From Pseudoclavibacter helvolus (lineage in GTDB: Bacteria; Actinomycetota; Actinomycetes; Actinomycetales; Microbacteriaceae), in the NCBI RefSeq assembly GCF_014191305.1, contig NZ_JACHWJ010000003.1, positions 1 to 64,000 on the forward strand: a stretch of DNA of 64,000 nt. Reading direction: 5' to 3'. The notes beneath the pieces were generated by a model that saw nothing but the letters and a program-made list of their open reading frames with translations, was not told the DNA's origin and did not search any database. Position numbers and translations under genes: made by a program. Below are positions 1 through 8,607 of the stretch, piece after piece. Every line of letters starts with the position of its first letter. The stretch's first letter is position 1.

Positions 1-934
1 TCCGCACTGCCAGCGTTGCCAGATGTTCATCACCCGCCGACGCAGCCGCAACCATGAATGATGCCGCGCCGAAGCGGATCCCGACGGCATGTCCCGACTG
101 TGCTGCCGCTCCGATCGCCGAGCGCACTTCCCAGGCGCTGAAGGCCTCGGCGGGGAGTGGTGGCCCGCCGCTCAATAGAGCCCCGTTGGGATCGTGCAGA
201 GCGACTGGAGCGCCGATCGCCTCTGAAAGTGGGTCGAGCACTCCGGCAGCGCTCGTCGCAGTGAGCAGGCTCCCCATCAACCGTTCGTCGAGTCGCACAA
301 TGTCTTCGAGCTCGCGCAAGCGGAGCTCCACGTTCGTTTCGGTGGCTCTCACCTCGTCGCCCAGTCGAAGGATTTCCTGTTTGAGTCGCCACTGTTCGAG
401 CGCGATCGCAGTCTGCGCGGCCATCTGCTCGAGCACATGCACGGCCTCGTCCGGGAAGACTGTGCGAGAGCGACTGGCGACCAGAAGCGCGCCCACCATG
501 CGGCCGCGGATCCGCAGCGGGGCTCCCATGATGGTCTTCACGCCTTCGGCCTGCACGATGACGTCGATCTCGCTGAGGTGGTTCATCTCGGGGTCGTGCA
601 GGTAGTCGGTGGTCTGCACAGCCGCGCCCCCCGCGGCTACTGCACCGAGTACCCCCGTGCCGAGCGGCATCCGAATCGTGCGGTAGGCCTCGGTCTGCAC
701 GCCGTCGGTGAGGTGGATGTAGGTTTCTCCCGCCGTCAGATCGTTGAGGCTCATGTAGCTCATGTCGGTGTCGAGCAATCGTCGCGTGCGCCGCAGGATC
801 GCTTTCAAGACCACGACGCGGTCCCGCACGCTGGCCATGTCGGCGGTGCACTCCGACACCGCTCGGAGGACGGCCTCCGCTGGTGGCGTGGACGCTAGTG
901 CGGCGGGCGCACCGAATTCATCTGCAGTCGTCAT
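1..934 (-). CDS. GAF-domain transcriptional regulator, partial (C-terminus beyond left edge)
   Basis: The minus-strand frame opens with ATG at 934 and stays open to base 1, so at least 311 residues are present and the C-terminus is missing. Residues about 35-185 read as a GAF sensor domain, with a stretch on transient contact ([10 protein letters not shown]) and the typical [19 protein letters not shown] strand. A short coiled-coil segment rich in Glu, Arg and Leu follows at about 185-220, then a second small sensor-like region. This layout matches the actinobacterial GAF regulators that end in a PucR/CdaR-type HTH, but the DNA-binding part is outside the window, so that is inference. It is divergent from the metallo-hydrolase cluster starting at 1079 and is the likely regulator of it. 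Confidence 0.75.
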   Translation of the reverse strand, partial: MTTADEFGAPAALASTPPAEAVLRAVSECTADMASVRDRVVVLKAILRRTRRLLDTDMSYMSLNDLTAGETYIHLTDGVQTEAYRTIRMPLGTGVLGAVAAGGAAVQTTDYLHDPEMNHLSEIDVIVQAEGVKTIMGAPLRIRGRMVGALLVASRSRTVFPDEAVHVLEQMAAQTAIALEQWRLKQEILRLGDEVRATETNVELRLRELEDIVRLDERLMGSLLTATSAAGVLDPLSEAIGAPVALHDPNGALLSGGPPLPAEAFSAWEVRSAIGAAAQSGHAVGIRFGAASFMVAAASAGDEHLATLAVR

Positions 935-1078
935 TTCATCAAGCTACTCAACCGATGTTCAGTCAAGCCATTCCTTGCATCGACGTGTGGTCTGCAAGTA
1001 CATAGGCGGGCGACGTCCGGTCAGCGATGCTTGCGCAAGGCACATTGGCCGATCACTCAGCAAGCAATGGAGGTTGTC

Positions 1079-1891
1079 GTGACGAATATGCGTGTGCACG
1101 TACTGTCGACCGGGGTCATGGAGACCGATCTGACCTGGCTTCTCCTGAAGGGCGGGCGGACGATCCGCGACCGGTTCCACAAGGACGATCCGGTCGTCTG
1201 GGGTGATTGCCCGACTCATGCCGTACTCATCGAGCATCCGGAGGGCCGCATCCTCTGGGATACGGGTGTACCGCGTGACTGGGAGCAGCGTTGGGCGCCC
1301 ACCGGGTTCCATGACTTCTTCCCCGTCAAAGAGCCCACCGACGGCCCCGGCTACCTCGACAGCTCGCTCGCCCAGCTCGAGCTCACACCAGACGACATCG
1401 ATGTGCTCGTGCTCTCGCACCTGCATTTTGACCATGCGGCAAACGCGAAGATGTTCGACAACGGCAAGACCCGCATCGTCGCTAATAGCACCGAGATCGA
1501 GAACGCCCTAGCGATCGACGGCTACTCGCAGGGCGCCCACATCGTCGACGACTATCGGGGACTGTCGATGGAGGGCGTCAGCGACGACGTGGAGATCGTC
1601 CCGGGAGTCAGCGTGATCCAGACGCCAGGGCACACCTGGGGCACGATGTCGCTGCGCGTCGACCTCGAGAACGAGGGCACGAAGCTGTTCACCTCCGACG
1701 CCGTATACCTCGCTGACAGCTGGGGACCTCCAGCCGTGGGTGCGGCGATCGTGTGGGACAACCTGCGCTGGCTGGAGTCTGTGGAGAAGCTCCGGCGCAT
1801 CGCCGAGGAGACGAACGCCGAGGTCATCTTCGGGCACGACAGCGAGCAGGCGAAGACGCTCCGCTATGCCCCGAACGGCTACTACAGCTGA
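1079..1891 (+). CDS. MBL-fold hydrolase, N-acyl homoserine lactonase family
   Basis: This is a 270-residue metallo-beta-lactamase-fold hydrolase. The zinc signature HLHFDHA lies at residues 114-120, and TPGHTWGT plus a later GHDSEQ supply further metal ligands. Length and motif order fit the AttM/AhlD-type lactonase family, whose characterised members open N-acyl homoserine lactone rings; the true substrate here is unknown. The GTG at 1079 is chosen because GGAGG lies 5 bases upstream at 1069-1073; an earlier TTG at 1031 has no ribosome site. It is the first gene of a tight cluster with an FmdB-type zinc ribbon, an alcohol dehydrogenase and a membrane protein, which suggests a catabolic unit for an ester, lactone or amide rather than simple quorum quenching (inference). 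Confidence 0.85.
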   Translation: MTNMRVHVLSTGVMETDLTWLLLKGGRTIRDRFHKDDPVVWGDCPTHAVLIEHPEGRILWDTGVPRDWEQRWAPTGFHDFFPVKEPTDGPGYLDSSLAQLELTPDDIDVLVLSHLHFDHAANAKMFDNGKTRIVANSTEIENALAIDGYSQGAHIVDDYRGLSMEGVSDDVEIVPGVSVIQTPGHTWGTMSLRVDLENEGTKLFTSDAVYLADSWGPPAVGAAIVWDNLRWLESVEKLRRIAEETNAEVIFGHDSEQAKTLRYAPNGYYS

Positions 1892-1959
1892 GGCGCGCGC
1901 GACCTCGAACGCTCGCGAACACGAGACTCCACCAACCCATAGGAACGACAGGAACGAAG

Positions 1960-2415
1960 ATGATCCTCTATGACTACCGGTGCCGGGACGGGCACAACTT
2001 TGAGGCCGGTGTGGCCTCGATGAGCGAGCCGGCCCCTGCGTGCCCGCGATGCGGGAGCGCGGCCGACAAGCGTCCTTCGCGAGTGCAGATCGGCAACCGT
2101 GCCTCGGCCGGACCGTCGCGCGAACAGATGCCCAAGAGCTGGAACGCGGTCGGACGCGGCGACAAGGAGACGATCCGCCACTGGCACGATCTCGCAGAGA
2201 AGAGAGAGAATCTGGAGGAGCGCTACCCGGAGCTCGCGGGAGATCGTCGCCCCGTGCTCGCACACGAGGGTATCTTCCACGACCGACCATTGCGGGCTGG
2301 CGACGACATTGGTACCGCGGTGAGTGAGGCGCTCGTGGCGGATGCGGCCTCCGGCTCAGCGCACTCACACGTCGGCTCCCGCGCGTCTGCCACGAATCAG
2401 GGGTCGGCAGCATGA
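1960..2415 (+). CDS. FmdB-family zinc ribbon protein
   Basis: The 151-residue product starts with MILYDYRCRDGHNFE and continues to CPRCG, the CxxxH/CxxC pattern of the FmdB-type regulatory zinc ribbon often found next to amidase or formamidase genes. The C-terminal 100 residues are charged and hydrophilic, with no further recognisable domain. ATG 1960 follows AGGAACGAAG, a weak ribosome site. The stop codon overlaps the next start by four bases (ATGA at 2412-2415), so it is translationally coupled to the alcohol dehydrogenase. The role in this cluster is not known; FmdB proteins are usually proposed to be regulators. Confidence 0.8.
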   Translation: MILYDYRCRDGHNFEAGVASMSEPAPACPRCGSAADKRPSRVQIGNRASAGPSREQMPKSWNAVGRGDKETIRHWHDLAEKRENLEERYPELAGDRRPVLAHEGIFHDRPLRAGDDIGTAVSEALVADAASGSAHSHVGSRASATNQGSAA

Positions 2416-3566
2416 AGATCACCGGAGCTGTGCTCACCGAGATTGGCCGGCCACGCCCTTATGCCGACTCTAAGCCGATCGTCATCGAGGAGCTCGAACT
2501 CGACGCACCCGGGCCGGATGAAGTGCTCGTGCGTATCGAGGCGGCCGGCATCTGTCATTCCGACCTCTCCGTGGTCGATGGCAACCGCCGCCGCCCGATG
2601 CCGATGCTGCTCGGCCACGAGGCGGCCGGCCGCGTGGCGGAGCTCGGTGCGAATGTGACCGATCTCGAGATCGGGCAGCGGGTGGTCATGGCTTTTCTGC
2701 CGCGTTGCGGTGAATGCGCCAACTGTTCGACCGATGGCAGGCTGCCGTGCATCCCTGGATCGGCAGCGAACAACGACGGCACGCTCCTCGATGGCGGGAT
2801 GAGGCTGCACGACACTGATGGGGAGGTCTACCACCACCTCGGTGTCTCGGGCTTCGCGTCCCATGCGGTGATCAACCGGCGGTCGATGGTTCCCGTGGAT
2901 GATGACGTTCCACCCGAAATCGCGGCCGTGCTGGGATGTGCGGTGCTCACCGGGGGCGGAGCGGTGCTCAACGCCGGCCACCCCCAGGAGGGCGACACAG
3001 TAGTGGTGGTCGGCCTGGGCGGGGTCGGGATGGCGGCGCTCATCACGGCGGTCTCGCTCGGACTCGGCGATGTGATCGGCATCGACGCGGTTCCCGAGAA
3101 GCTGGTGAGGGCAACGGAGCTGGGCGCCTCAGCGGTCTACACGCCGCAAGAGGCCATGGAAGCGAACGTGAAGGCGGCTGTCGTGATCGAGGCTGCCGGG
3201 CATCCGCGTGCCTTCGAGACAGCCATCGCCCTCACGGCGGTTGGCGGGACGACCGTCACCGTCGGACTCCCGGCGCCGACGGCGGAATCGACGATCAAGC
3301 CTCTCGGGCTCACCGCCGAAGCGCGTTCGATCGTCGGAAGCTACCTCGGCTCAGCCGTGCCGGCCAGAGACATCCCGAAGTACGCCCAACTCTGGCGGGA
3401 GGGGAAGCTGCCCGTGGAGGCGCTGATCTCCTCCACCATCGGCCTCGACCGCATCAACGAGGCGATGGATGAGCTCGCCGACGGGCGGGCCATCCGCCAG
3501 GTGATCATCTTCGGGGACCCGGCTGCCGATCATCCACCGCTGACTCCTGAAAGCGAAAACGCATGA
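2412..3566 (+). CDS. Zinc-dependent alcohol dehydrogenase (MDR family)
   Basis: A 384-residue medium-chain dehydrogenase. The catalytic zinc ligands are visible as Cys48 (AAGICHSD) and His69 (LLGHEAAG), the structural zinc Cys residues at 99, 102, 105 and 113, and the Rossmann motif GLGGVG at 201-206. It should oxidise an alcohol or reduce an aldehyde with NAD(P)(H). It overlaps both neighbours by ATGA, so zinc ribbon, dehydrogenase and membrane protein form one coupled transcript. The dehydrogenase at 23430 is a paralog: both carry a similar late segment (GSYLGSAVPARDIPK here, GTNYGSTVPGRDFPK there). The natural substrate cannot be read from sequence. Confidence 0.9.
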   Translation: MKITGAVLTEIGRPRPYADSKPIVIEELELDAPGPDEVLVRIEAAGICHSDLSVVDGNRRRPMPMLLGHEAAGRVAELGANVTDLEIGQRVVMAFLPRCGECANCSTDGRLPCIPGSAANNDGTLLDGGMRLHDTDGEVYHHLGVSGFASHAVINRRSMVPVDDDVPPEIAAVLGCAVLTGGGAVLNAGHPQEGDTVVVVGLGGVGMAALITAVSLGLGDVIGIDAVPEKLVRATELGASAVYTPQEAMEANVKAAVVIEAAGHPRAFETAIALTAVGGTTVTVGLPAPTAESTIKPLGLTAEARSIVGSYLGSAVPARDIPKYAQLWREGKLPVEALISSTIGLDRINEAMDELADGRAIRQVIIFGDPAADHPPLTPESENA

Positions 3567-3949
3567 CTCCGACTGCTGCAGTGACCGAAGTTGCCGAAAC
3601 CGGAAGTCGCACCGACCAGGATCGCGAGAGCGCCCTGCTTGATCGGGTGCCGGGAGGACTCTTCAGAGGTAGCCCGTGGGTCGTGGCGAGCACGGTTGGC
3701 ATTGGTGCCGCAGCACTCGTGGTGCTGGGGCGATTCGAGCCACTCTCGGCGACACCCGCTGGGTTCCTCGGCTTCGCCGCGACTTTCGGCTTCTTCTCCA
3801 CCCCGGGGGCCGACATGTTCGCCCCGCTCGGTATCTCGCATCCGCTCGTTGCCACTCTCGCCGCCCTCGTGCTCGGGGGACTCTTCGGCCTCCTCTCGTC
3901 GATCGTCGGGGCCGCACTTACGCGCACGTCCGTCCCAGAGGTCAGCTGA
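3563..3949 (+). CDS. Small membrane protein of unknown function
   Basis: A 128-residue protein with a charged cytoplasmic-like N-terminus of about 35 residues, then three hydrophobic segments (about 38-57, 63-83 and 92-115), the last rich in Gly, Leu and Ala. No family is recognised. Its start overlaps the stop of the dehydrogenase (ATGA at 3563-3566), so it is clearly part of the lactonase-dehydrogenase unit and could be a substrate channel or an anchor for those enzymes (inference). Confidence 0.65.
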   Translation: MTPTAAVTEVAETGSRTDQDRESALLDRVPGGLFRGSPWVVASTVGIGAAALVVLGRFEPLSATPAGFLGFAATFGFFSTPGADMFAPLGISHPLVATLAALVLGGLFGLLSSIVGAALTRTSVPEVS

Positions 3950-4049
3950 CAGAGGGGAAGTGAGCGGTCGGCGGCACTCGCGACGCAATGAGCCGACAGG
4001 TTGTCAAGTGGTCAGGGATGCGACCCTCGATCACCGCTCTGGTGGAGGA

Positions 4050-4148
4050 CTATGGCTCTTGTCAAGCAACACGGGGCGTGCGCCGTTGATGGATGGTGCC
4101 GTCTCGGAGCATCGCGTAGAGGACGTCGAAGCGTCGTCTCGCGAGAGC
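4050..4148 (-). mobile_element. Relic of the right end of an IS110-family element
   Basis: This 99-base stretch matches the right end of the complete IS110 copy at 41396-42725: both start CTATGG, share TTGTCAAG, and run together through the last codons of the transposase (the relic encodes [21 protein letters not shown]; the full copy [21 protein letters not shown]). Similarity stops near 4148. The rest of the element has been lost, leaving the relic as the C-terminus of the neighbouring hydrolase gene. Confidence 0.85.
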
Positions 4149-4700
4149 GCACCCCTCCCCGCCGGGGCCGAACTTGATGCGTTCGTGCGTCTCCGCGGCG
4201 AACCTCTGACCGGGGTAGCGCAGTCCGCTGAAGTACATGTTGGTGTGCGCGACGATCTGATCGCCGGTGATGACGACGCCGTCGTGCTCGGCATCGGTCG
4301 TCGTGTGCGCGTCCGACACGAGTGTCACGTCGAAACCGCGCGCCGCGGCCGCTTGGGTTGTTGTCCGAATGCAGTAGTCGCTTTGGGCTCCGGCAACCAC
4401 GAGGTGCCGCACGCCCAAGGAATCTAGGACCTCTGCGAGGTCTGTGTCGGTGAAGGGATCGCGATACTCCTTTCGTACGAGGGGCTCGTCAGCCGTGCGC
4501 ACCAGCGGTGTTGCGAGTCTCCATGCCTCACTTCCTTCGGCGAAGCCGCCATGGTCCTGCACCCAGACGACGGGTACGCCCTCTGCTCGTGCACGGTCGA
4601 CAAGCTGTGTCGTGCGGTCCAGGACGCCGGCCGCGTCGAAGCAGTCCTCTACGACCCCTTGCTGTAGATCGATGACGAGCAGGGCGGTCGTGGAAAGCAT
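4062..4700 (-). CDS. Isochorismatase-family cysteine hydrolase with an IS110-derived C-terminus
   Basis: The 212-residue product has the isochorismatase-fold triad Asp11 (VIDLQQG), Lys77 ([10 protein letters not shown]) and Cys110 ([11 protein letters not shown]). Members include nicotinamidases, N-carbamoyl hydrolases and isochorismatases; this one most resembles the broad cysteine hydrolase group. Residues to about 182 look native, but the last 28 or so are read from an IS110 transposase end, so the original C-terminus was replaced by an insertion followed by deletion. The catalytic residues survive, so activity is possible. No partner genes are evident on either side. Confidence 0.85.
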   Translation of the reverse strand: MLSTTALLVIDLQQGVVEDCFDAAGVLDRTTQLVDRARAEGVPVVWVQDHGGFAEGSEAWRLATPLVRTADEPLVRKEYRDPFTDTDLAEVLDSLGVRHLVVAGAQSDYCIRTTTQAAAARGFDVTLVSDAHTTTDAEHDGVVITGDQIVAHTNMYFSGLRYPGQRFAAETHERIKFGPGGEGCALARRRFDVLYAMLRDGTIHQRRTPRVA

Positions 4701-4944
4701 GGGTCAAGTAATTCACCTCGCGTCAGGATCCCCTAGGACAGCCGTTTTGGGGCCGAGCAGTGCACAAGACGATCGATTCCCATTGTCGGCCTTCGCTTGG
4801 TGGCGGCTGGGAAACCGGGACAGTCAAGACGTCATCTCGAGCCTATTCCACGTTGACTTCGCGGGCGAAAGCCAAGTTGCAACACGGTGACGGCAGCGTC
4901 GACCCGGGAACTGCGCACCAACCCACTGGGTAGACTGGCCGCAG

Positions 4945-4976
4945 ATCGTGAGGAGCGAACATCGTGAGGAGCGAAC
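4945..4976 (+). repeat. 16-bp tandem duplication carrying the ribosome site of the DUF308 gene
   Basis: ATCGTGAGGAGCGAAC occurs twice back to back (4945-4960 and 4961-4976), directly before ATG 4978. Each copy holds a GAGGAG ribosome site, so the gene has two tandem Shine-Dalgarno sequences; only the second is at normal spacing. Confidence 0.9.
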
Positions 4977-4977
4977 G

Positions 4978-5631
4978 ATGACGATGCAAGTGGGGCCCAC
5001 CGCGGTACCGGAACGCCTGTGGATGTCGATGATCGCCCGCGCCGTGCCCGCGCTGATCATCGCCGCCGTCATCACCTTCTCGCAGGATCACTCGGCCTCG
5101 TTCGGATTCATCACGTTCGGGGCGTTCGCGCTCGCGTCGGGCGTGCTCATCGGCTTCGAGGCCGTCGGCTTCAAAGACCACCCCGCCCGCGCCCTCACCT
5201 TCGTGCGCGCCGTCGTCTCGGCCCTCGCGGGAGGCTTCGCCCTCTTCATGGGCACGGCCGAGATCGAGCACGCGACGGCGGCCGCGTTCATCGCCACGGT
5301 CGCCACCTGGGCGCTCGTCACCGGCGCCCTCGAGCTGATCAGCGCCCGAGTTGGACGCGCCACCAAGTTCTTCTCGCGCGAGGTGCTCATCACAGGAGCC
5401 ATCACGGTGCTCCTCGGGCTCCTCGTCGCGATCATCCCACCAGACCTCCGCGTCGACTACGGCGGACTCGAGCAGGTCGAGGGCACCCTCACCGCATCCG
5501 TGCAGACCGTCGGCTACGTCGGCGCCTACCTCGCAGTGCTCGGCGTGCTGCTGGTCATCGAAGGCATCACCCTTCGCGGCATGCTCGCGGATGCGCCGGC
5601 CGTCAAGCCAGAACTCACCAAGAAAGCCTGA
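4978..5631 (+). CDS. HdeD/DUF308-like multi-pass membrane protein
   Basis: A 217-residue integral membrane protein with about six hydrophobic segments arranged as repeated helical pairs, the pattern of the DUF308/HdeD family (acid-resistance membrane proteins in enterobacteria; function unknown in actinobacteria). ATG 4978 has GAGGAG six bases upstream and is preferred over the GTG at 4948, which lies inside a tandem duplication. It is followed after 7 bases by another small membrane protein, probably in the same transcript. Confidence 0.75.
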   Translation: MTMQVGPTAVPERLWMSMIARAVPALIIAAVITFSQDHSASFGFITFGAFALASGVLIGFEAVGFKDHPARALTFVRAVVSALAGGFALFMGTAEIEHATAAAFIATVATWALVTGALELISARVGRATKFFSREVLITGAITVLLGLLVAIIPPDLRVDYGGLEQVEGTLTASVQTVGYVGAYLAVLGVLLVIEGITLRGMLADAPAVKPELTKKA

Positions 5632-5638
5632 TTCCCCA

Positions 5639-6106
5639 GTGACACAACCCAAGCGCCGCGCGGTTCTGAAGCCCTTCGAACTGCTCGGCATCTCCGCCGT
5701 GATGGCGGGCTTCGTGCTCCTCATCCTGCTGCTCACCACGCAGGACTTCGTGCTTGGCCTCATCTTCGCCGGCGTTGCGTTCATCGTCGCGATCCTCGTG
5801 CTCGCGATGCTCGTCCTCTCCTACTCGCCGAACCCCGACACCGAGATCTACCTCGACCGGTTCGAGAACGCCGAGACGGGCGTCGCGCGCAGTGACGAAG
5901 GGGAGCAGAGCCGCTCGGCGAAGCAGGCAACCGCCGAGTCGGCCGTGAACAACGAACCGGTCGTCGCGAACGCTGAAACCGCCGAGCCCGTTGCAGATCA
6001 GAAGTCGGCACCGGCAGCGGATGCACCCGCATCCGCCGCCCCCGCAGACGCAGAAGAGGCCCCGCTCGACGAAACGACGTCGGACGAGGCCCCCACCAGC
6101 AAGTAG
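5639..6106 (+). CDS. Membrane protein with two helices and an Ala/Glu-rich cytoplasmic tail
   Basis: Starting at GTG 5639, the product is 155 residues: a short basic N-terminus (TQPKRRAVLKPFE), two adjoining transmembrane segments at about 15-60, and a disordered tail of about 90 residues rich in Ala, Glu, Asp, Pro and Thr. No domain is recognised. It lies 7 bases behind the DUF308-type gene and converges on purB, ending 16 bases before the purB stop. Confidence 0.7.
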   Translation: MTQPKRRAVLKPFELLGISAVMAGFVLLILLLTTQDFVLGLIFAGVAFIVAILVLAMLVLSYSPNPDTEIYLDRFENAETGVARSDEGEQSRSAKQATAESAVNNEPVVANAETAEPVADQKSAPAADAPASAAPADAEEAPLDETTSDEAPTSK

Positions 6107-6122
6107 CGCTGGACCTGGGCGA

Positions 6123-7505
6123 CTAGTTCAGGTAATCGACGAGGCGCGATGAGACGCCCGTGTAGCCGCCGGGCGTGAGCGCCAGGAGTGAGTCCTTCGC
6201 GTCCTGCCCGATGTCGAGGCCCGTCACGAACTCGACGAGCTCGGCCTTGCCGATGCGGCGACCGCGCGTCAGGTCCTTGAGGACGGCGTACGGGTCGGCG
6301 ATCGATGAACGACCCGCGACGATCTCGGCGCGGATGACCGTCTGGATCGCCTCGCCGAGCACCTCCCAGTTGCCGTCGAGCTCGGTCGCGAGCAGCGCCT
6401 CGTCGACCGCGATCTCTCGCAGGCCGCGCGTCACGTTGTCGAGCGCGAGCAGCGAGTGGCCGAACGCGACGCCGATGTTGCGCTGCGCGCTCGAGTCGGT
6501 GAGGTCGCGCTGCAGGCGCGAGGTGACGAGCGTCGAGCCGAGCGAGTCGAGGAGGGCGCTCGAGATCTCGAGGTTCGCCTCCGCGTTCTCGAAGCGGATG
6601 GGGTTGATCTTGTGCGGCATCGTCGACGAACCCGTCGCGCCTGCCTGCGGAATCTGGCGGAAGACGCCGCGCGAGATGTAGGTCCACACGTCGGTGCAGA
6701 AGTTGTGCAGGATGCGGTTGTAGCGCGATACGTCGGCGTACAGCTCCGCCTGCCAGTCGTGCGACTCGATCTGCGTCGTCAGCGGGTTCCACACGAGGCC
6801 GAGGCTCGTGACGAACTCGTCCGCGAGCTGCTCCCAGTTCGTCGTGGCGCTCGCGGCCTGGTGCGCCGCGAAGTTGCCGGTCGCGCCGGCGAACTTGCCG
6901 AGGTACTCGGTGGACTCGATGCGCTTCAGCTGGCGGCGCAGGCGGTGCGTGAACACGGCGAGCTCCTTGCCCAGCGTGGTCGGCGTAGCGGGCTGGCCGT
7001 GCGTGAGCGACAGCAGGGGCACATCCCGCAGCTCGACCGCGAGCTCAGCGATGCGGTCGGCGAGACCGGAAGCAGCCGGCAGCCAGACATCGTTCACGGC
7101 GTCGCGGATCGTGACCGCGTACGAGAGGTTGTTGATGTCCTCGCTTGTGCAGGCGAAGTGGGTGAGCTCGGCGAGCTCGGAGAGGCCAAGCTCCTCGAGG
7201 CGGGCCCGCACGTAGTACTCGACGGCCTTCACGTCGTGGCGTGTGCGCGCCTCGACCTCGGCGAGCTCGTCGATGTCCTTCTGGCCGAAGTCGGTGACGA
7301 CGGCGCGCAGCGCGGCGGCCTTGTCAGCGTCGATCTTGTGCGACCCGAACATCTCGCGGTCGGTGAGGAACAGCAGCCACTCGACCTCGACGTGCACGCG
7401 GGCCCGGTTGAGCGCGGCTTCGGAGAGGTGCTCGCCAAGCCCTTCGACGCTCTTGCGGTAGCGCGAGTCGAGGGGGCTCAGCATCTGGGGAGGGAGGGGG
7501 CTCAT
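6123..7505 (-). CDS. purB: Adenylosuccinate lyase
   Basis: A 460-residue protein of the fumarase/aspartase superfamily that cleaves SAICAR and adenylosuccinate in purine synthesis. Diagnostic parts are PLDSRYRKSVEGL at the N-terminus, LTHFACTSEDINN, LTHGQPATPTTLGKE and the signature GSSTMPHKINPI. ATG 7505 is chosen because AAGGAG lies just upstream; it overlaps the stop of the phosphatase gene (ATGA), so the two are translationally coupled. The length is normal for the E. coli-type PurB group. Confidence 0.97.
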   Translation of the reverse strand: MSPLPPQMLSPLDSRYRKSVEGLGEHLSEAALNRARVHVEVEWLLFLTDREMFGSHKIDADKAAALRAVVTDFGQKDIDELAEVEARTRHDVKAVEYYVRARLEELGLSELAELTHFACTSEDINNLSYAVTIRDAVNDVWLPAASGLADRIAELAVELRDVPLLSLTHGQPATPTTLGKELAVFTHRLRRQLKRIESTEYLGKFAGATGNFAAHQAASATTNWEQLADEFVTSLGLVWNPLTTQIESHDWQAELYADVSRYNRILHNFCTDVWTYISRGVFRQIPQAGATGSSTMPHKINPIRFENAEANLEISSALLDSLGSTLVTSRLQRDLTDSSAQRNIGVAFGHSLLALDNVTRGLREIAVDEALLATELDGNWEVLGEAIQTVIRAEIVAGRSSIADPYAVLKDLTRGRRIGKAELVEFVTGLDIGQDAKDSLLALTPGGYTGVSSRLVDYLN

Positions 7506-8056
7506 TGTGCTCCTTGGGATGTGGACGATCCGGCGCGCGCCGTGAGGGTCGACCGGACGACGGGCTCGATCTGGCGAAGAAGCTCCTGGCACGCGCTTGT
7601 GATCATGTCGCGCACGTGGTCGAAGAGCTGATCGTTGCCATAGTACGGGTCGGGGACTTCCGTGATCCCGCCGGGAGGGGCCGGATGGAAGGTGAGAAGC
7701 GGCTGCACAAGCGAGCGCTGCTCGTCATCAGACGCCCAGGCCTTGAGGATGCGCCGCTGGCCGCGGTCGAACGTGATGATGAGGTCGAAGGTCTCGAACC
7801 AGTCGACTTCGAACTGCTTCGCTCGGTGGTTCTCGGCCGTGAATCCTGCCCGCTCGAGCGCCGACTGGGTCCGCGGGTCTGCCTTCTCGCCCACGTGCCA
7901 CTCACCGGTTCCGGCGGACGCGATGCTCACAGCGCTGCCGAGGCCGATCTGCTCGACCGTGTCGCGGAAGATGACCTCGGCCATCGGGGAGCGGCAGATG
8001 TTGCCAGTGCAGACGAAGATGATGCGAAAGACCGCGTCCTTGCTGTTTTTCGCCAT
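7502..8056 (-). CDS. Low-molecular-weight protein-tyrosine phosphatase
   Basis: A 184-residue phosphatase. The P-loop CTGNICRS (CX5R) sits near residue 17, and the general acid Asp is in the DPYYG motif near residue 138. This cytosolic enzyme family dephosphorylates phosphotyrosine proteins; in actinobacteria the partner kinases are often BY-kinases or PknA/B targets. The N-terminal start is uncertain: ATG 8056 gives MAKNSKD, while ATG 8065 and 8071 add 3 or 5 residues, none with a clear ribosome site. It is upstream of and coupled to purB. Confidence 0.92.
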   Translation of the reverse strand: MAKNSKDAVFRIIFVCTGNICRSPMAEVIFRDTVEQIGLGSAVSIASAGTGEWHVGEKADPRTQSALERAGFTAENHRAKQFEVDWFETFDLIITFDRGQRRILKAWASDDEQRSLVQPLLTFHPAPPGGITEVPDPYYGNDQLFDHVRDMITSACQELLRQIEPVVRSTLTARAGSSTSQGAQ

Positions 8057-8253
8057 GACGACCATTCTCACGCATTCGGCGCCTGTTCGTGCGCCTGTTC
8101 ACTCGTTCTTTTCCGACGTTTCTGAACGACGACTCACTCTGCAGACGTTTCGCCTGTGGACGGCGAACTGTCCACAGCGTCCTGTGCCATCCGTTCCGGC
8201 CTTGCTTCGCGCCGGAGGATCGACGCATTCGACGTACGAGAGGACGGCAGCGA

Positions 8254-8607
8254 ATGCCAGAGACCACGCCATCCGTTCCCATCGCGGCCAACGTCATGGG
8301 ACCGACGTTGCCCATCATCGACGACGCGAGAGCTCAGGTCCTCCGCGAGCTGCAGCTCATCGCCCTCGACAACGCGCGTGCCCTGCAGGCGTTCGACTCG
8401 GGGGCACGTGACATCTGCACGGGGCTTCGACTGCTCGCCAACTCGGATGCGTGGAGCTCACCAGCACAGCGGTGCCTCGCAATCGAGGCCGAGTTCCTCG
8501 CCGATTCGATCTCGCTCGTCGCAACCGCCGCGGCACTCGCAGAAGAGGACTACCGGTCCGTGCACGTCTCCCTCGACCTCGAGCTCGCCGGTTTAAGCGC
8601 GCGGTGA
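8254..8607 (+). CDS. Small helical protein, WXG100-like
   Basis: The 117-residue product has no signal peptide and is predicted by eye to be two helices around a turn, DAWSSPAQRC, near residue 68; this resembles the WXG turn of ESX/type VII substrates but is W-S-S rather than W-x-G. ATG 8254 follows GAGAGGA at 8238-8244. Its last four bases are the GTGA start/stop overlap with the hydrolase gene downstream, so the pair is coupled in the way of EsxA/B-like partners and their larger effectors. The WXG100 assignment is inference from shape and context only. Confidence 0.6.
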   Translation: MPETTPSVPIAANVMGPTLPIIDDARAQVLRELQLIALDNARALQAFDSGARDICTGLRLLANSDAWSSPAQRCLAIEAEFLADSISLVATAAALAEEDYRSVHVSLDLELAGLSAR

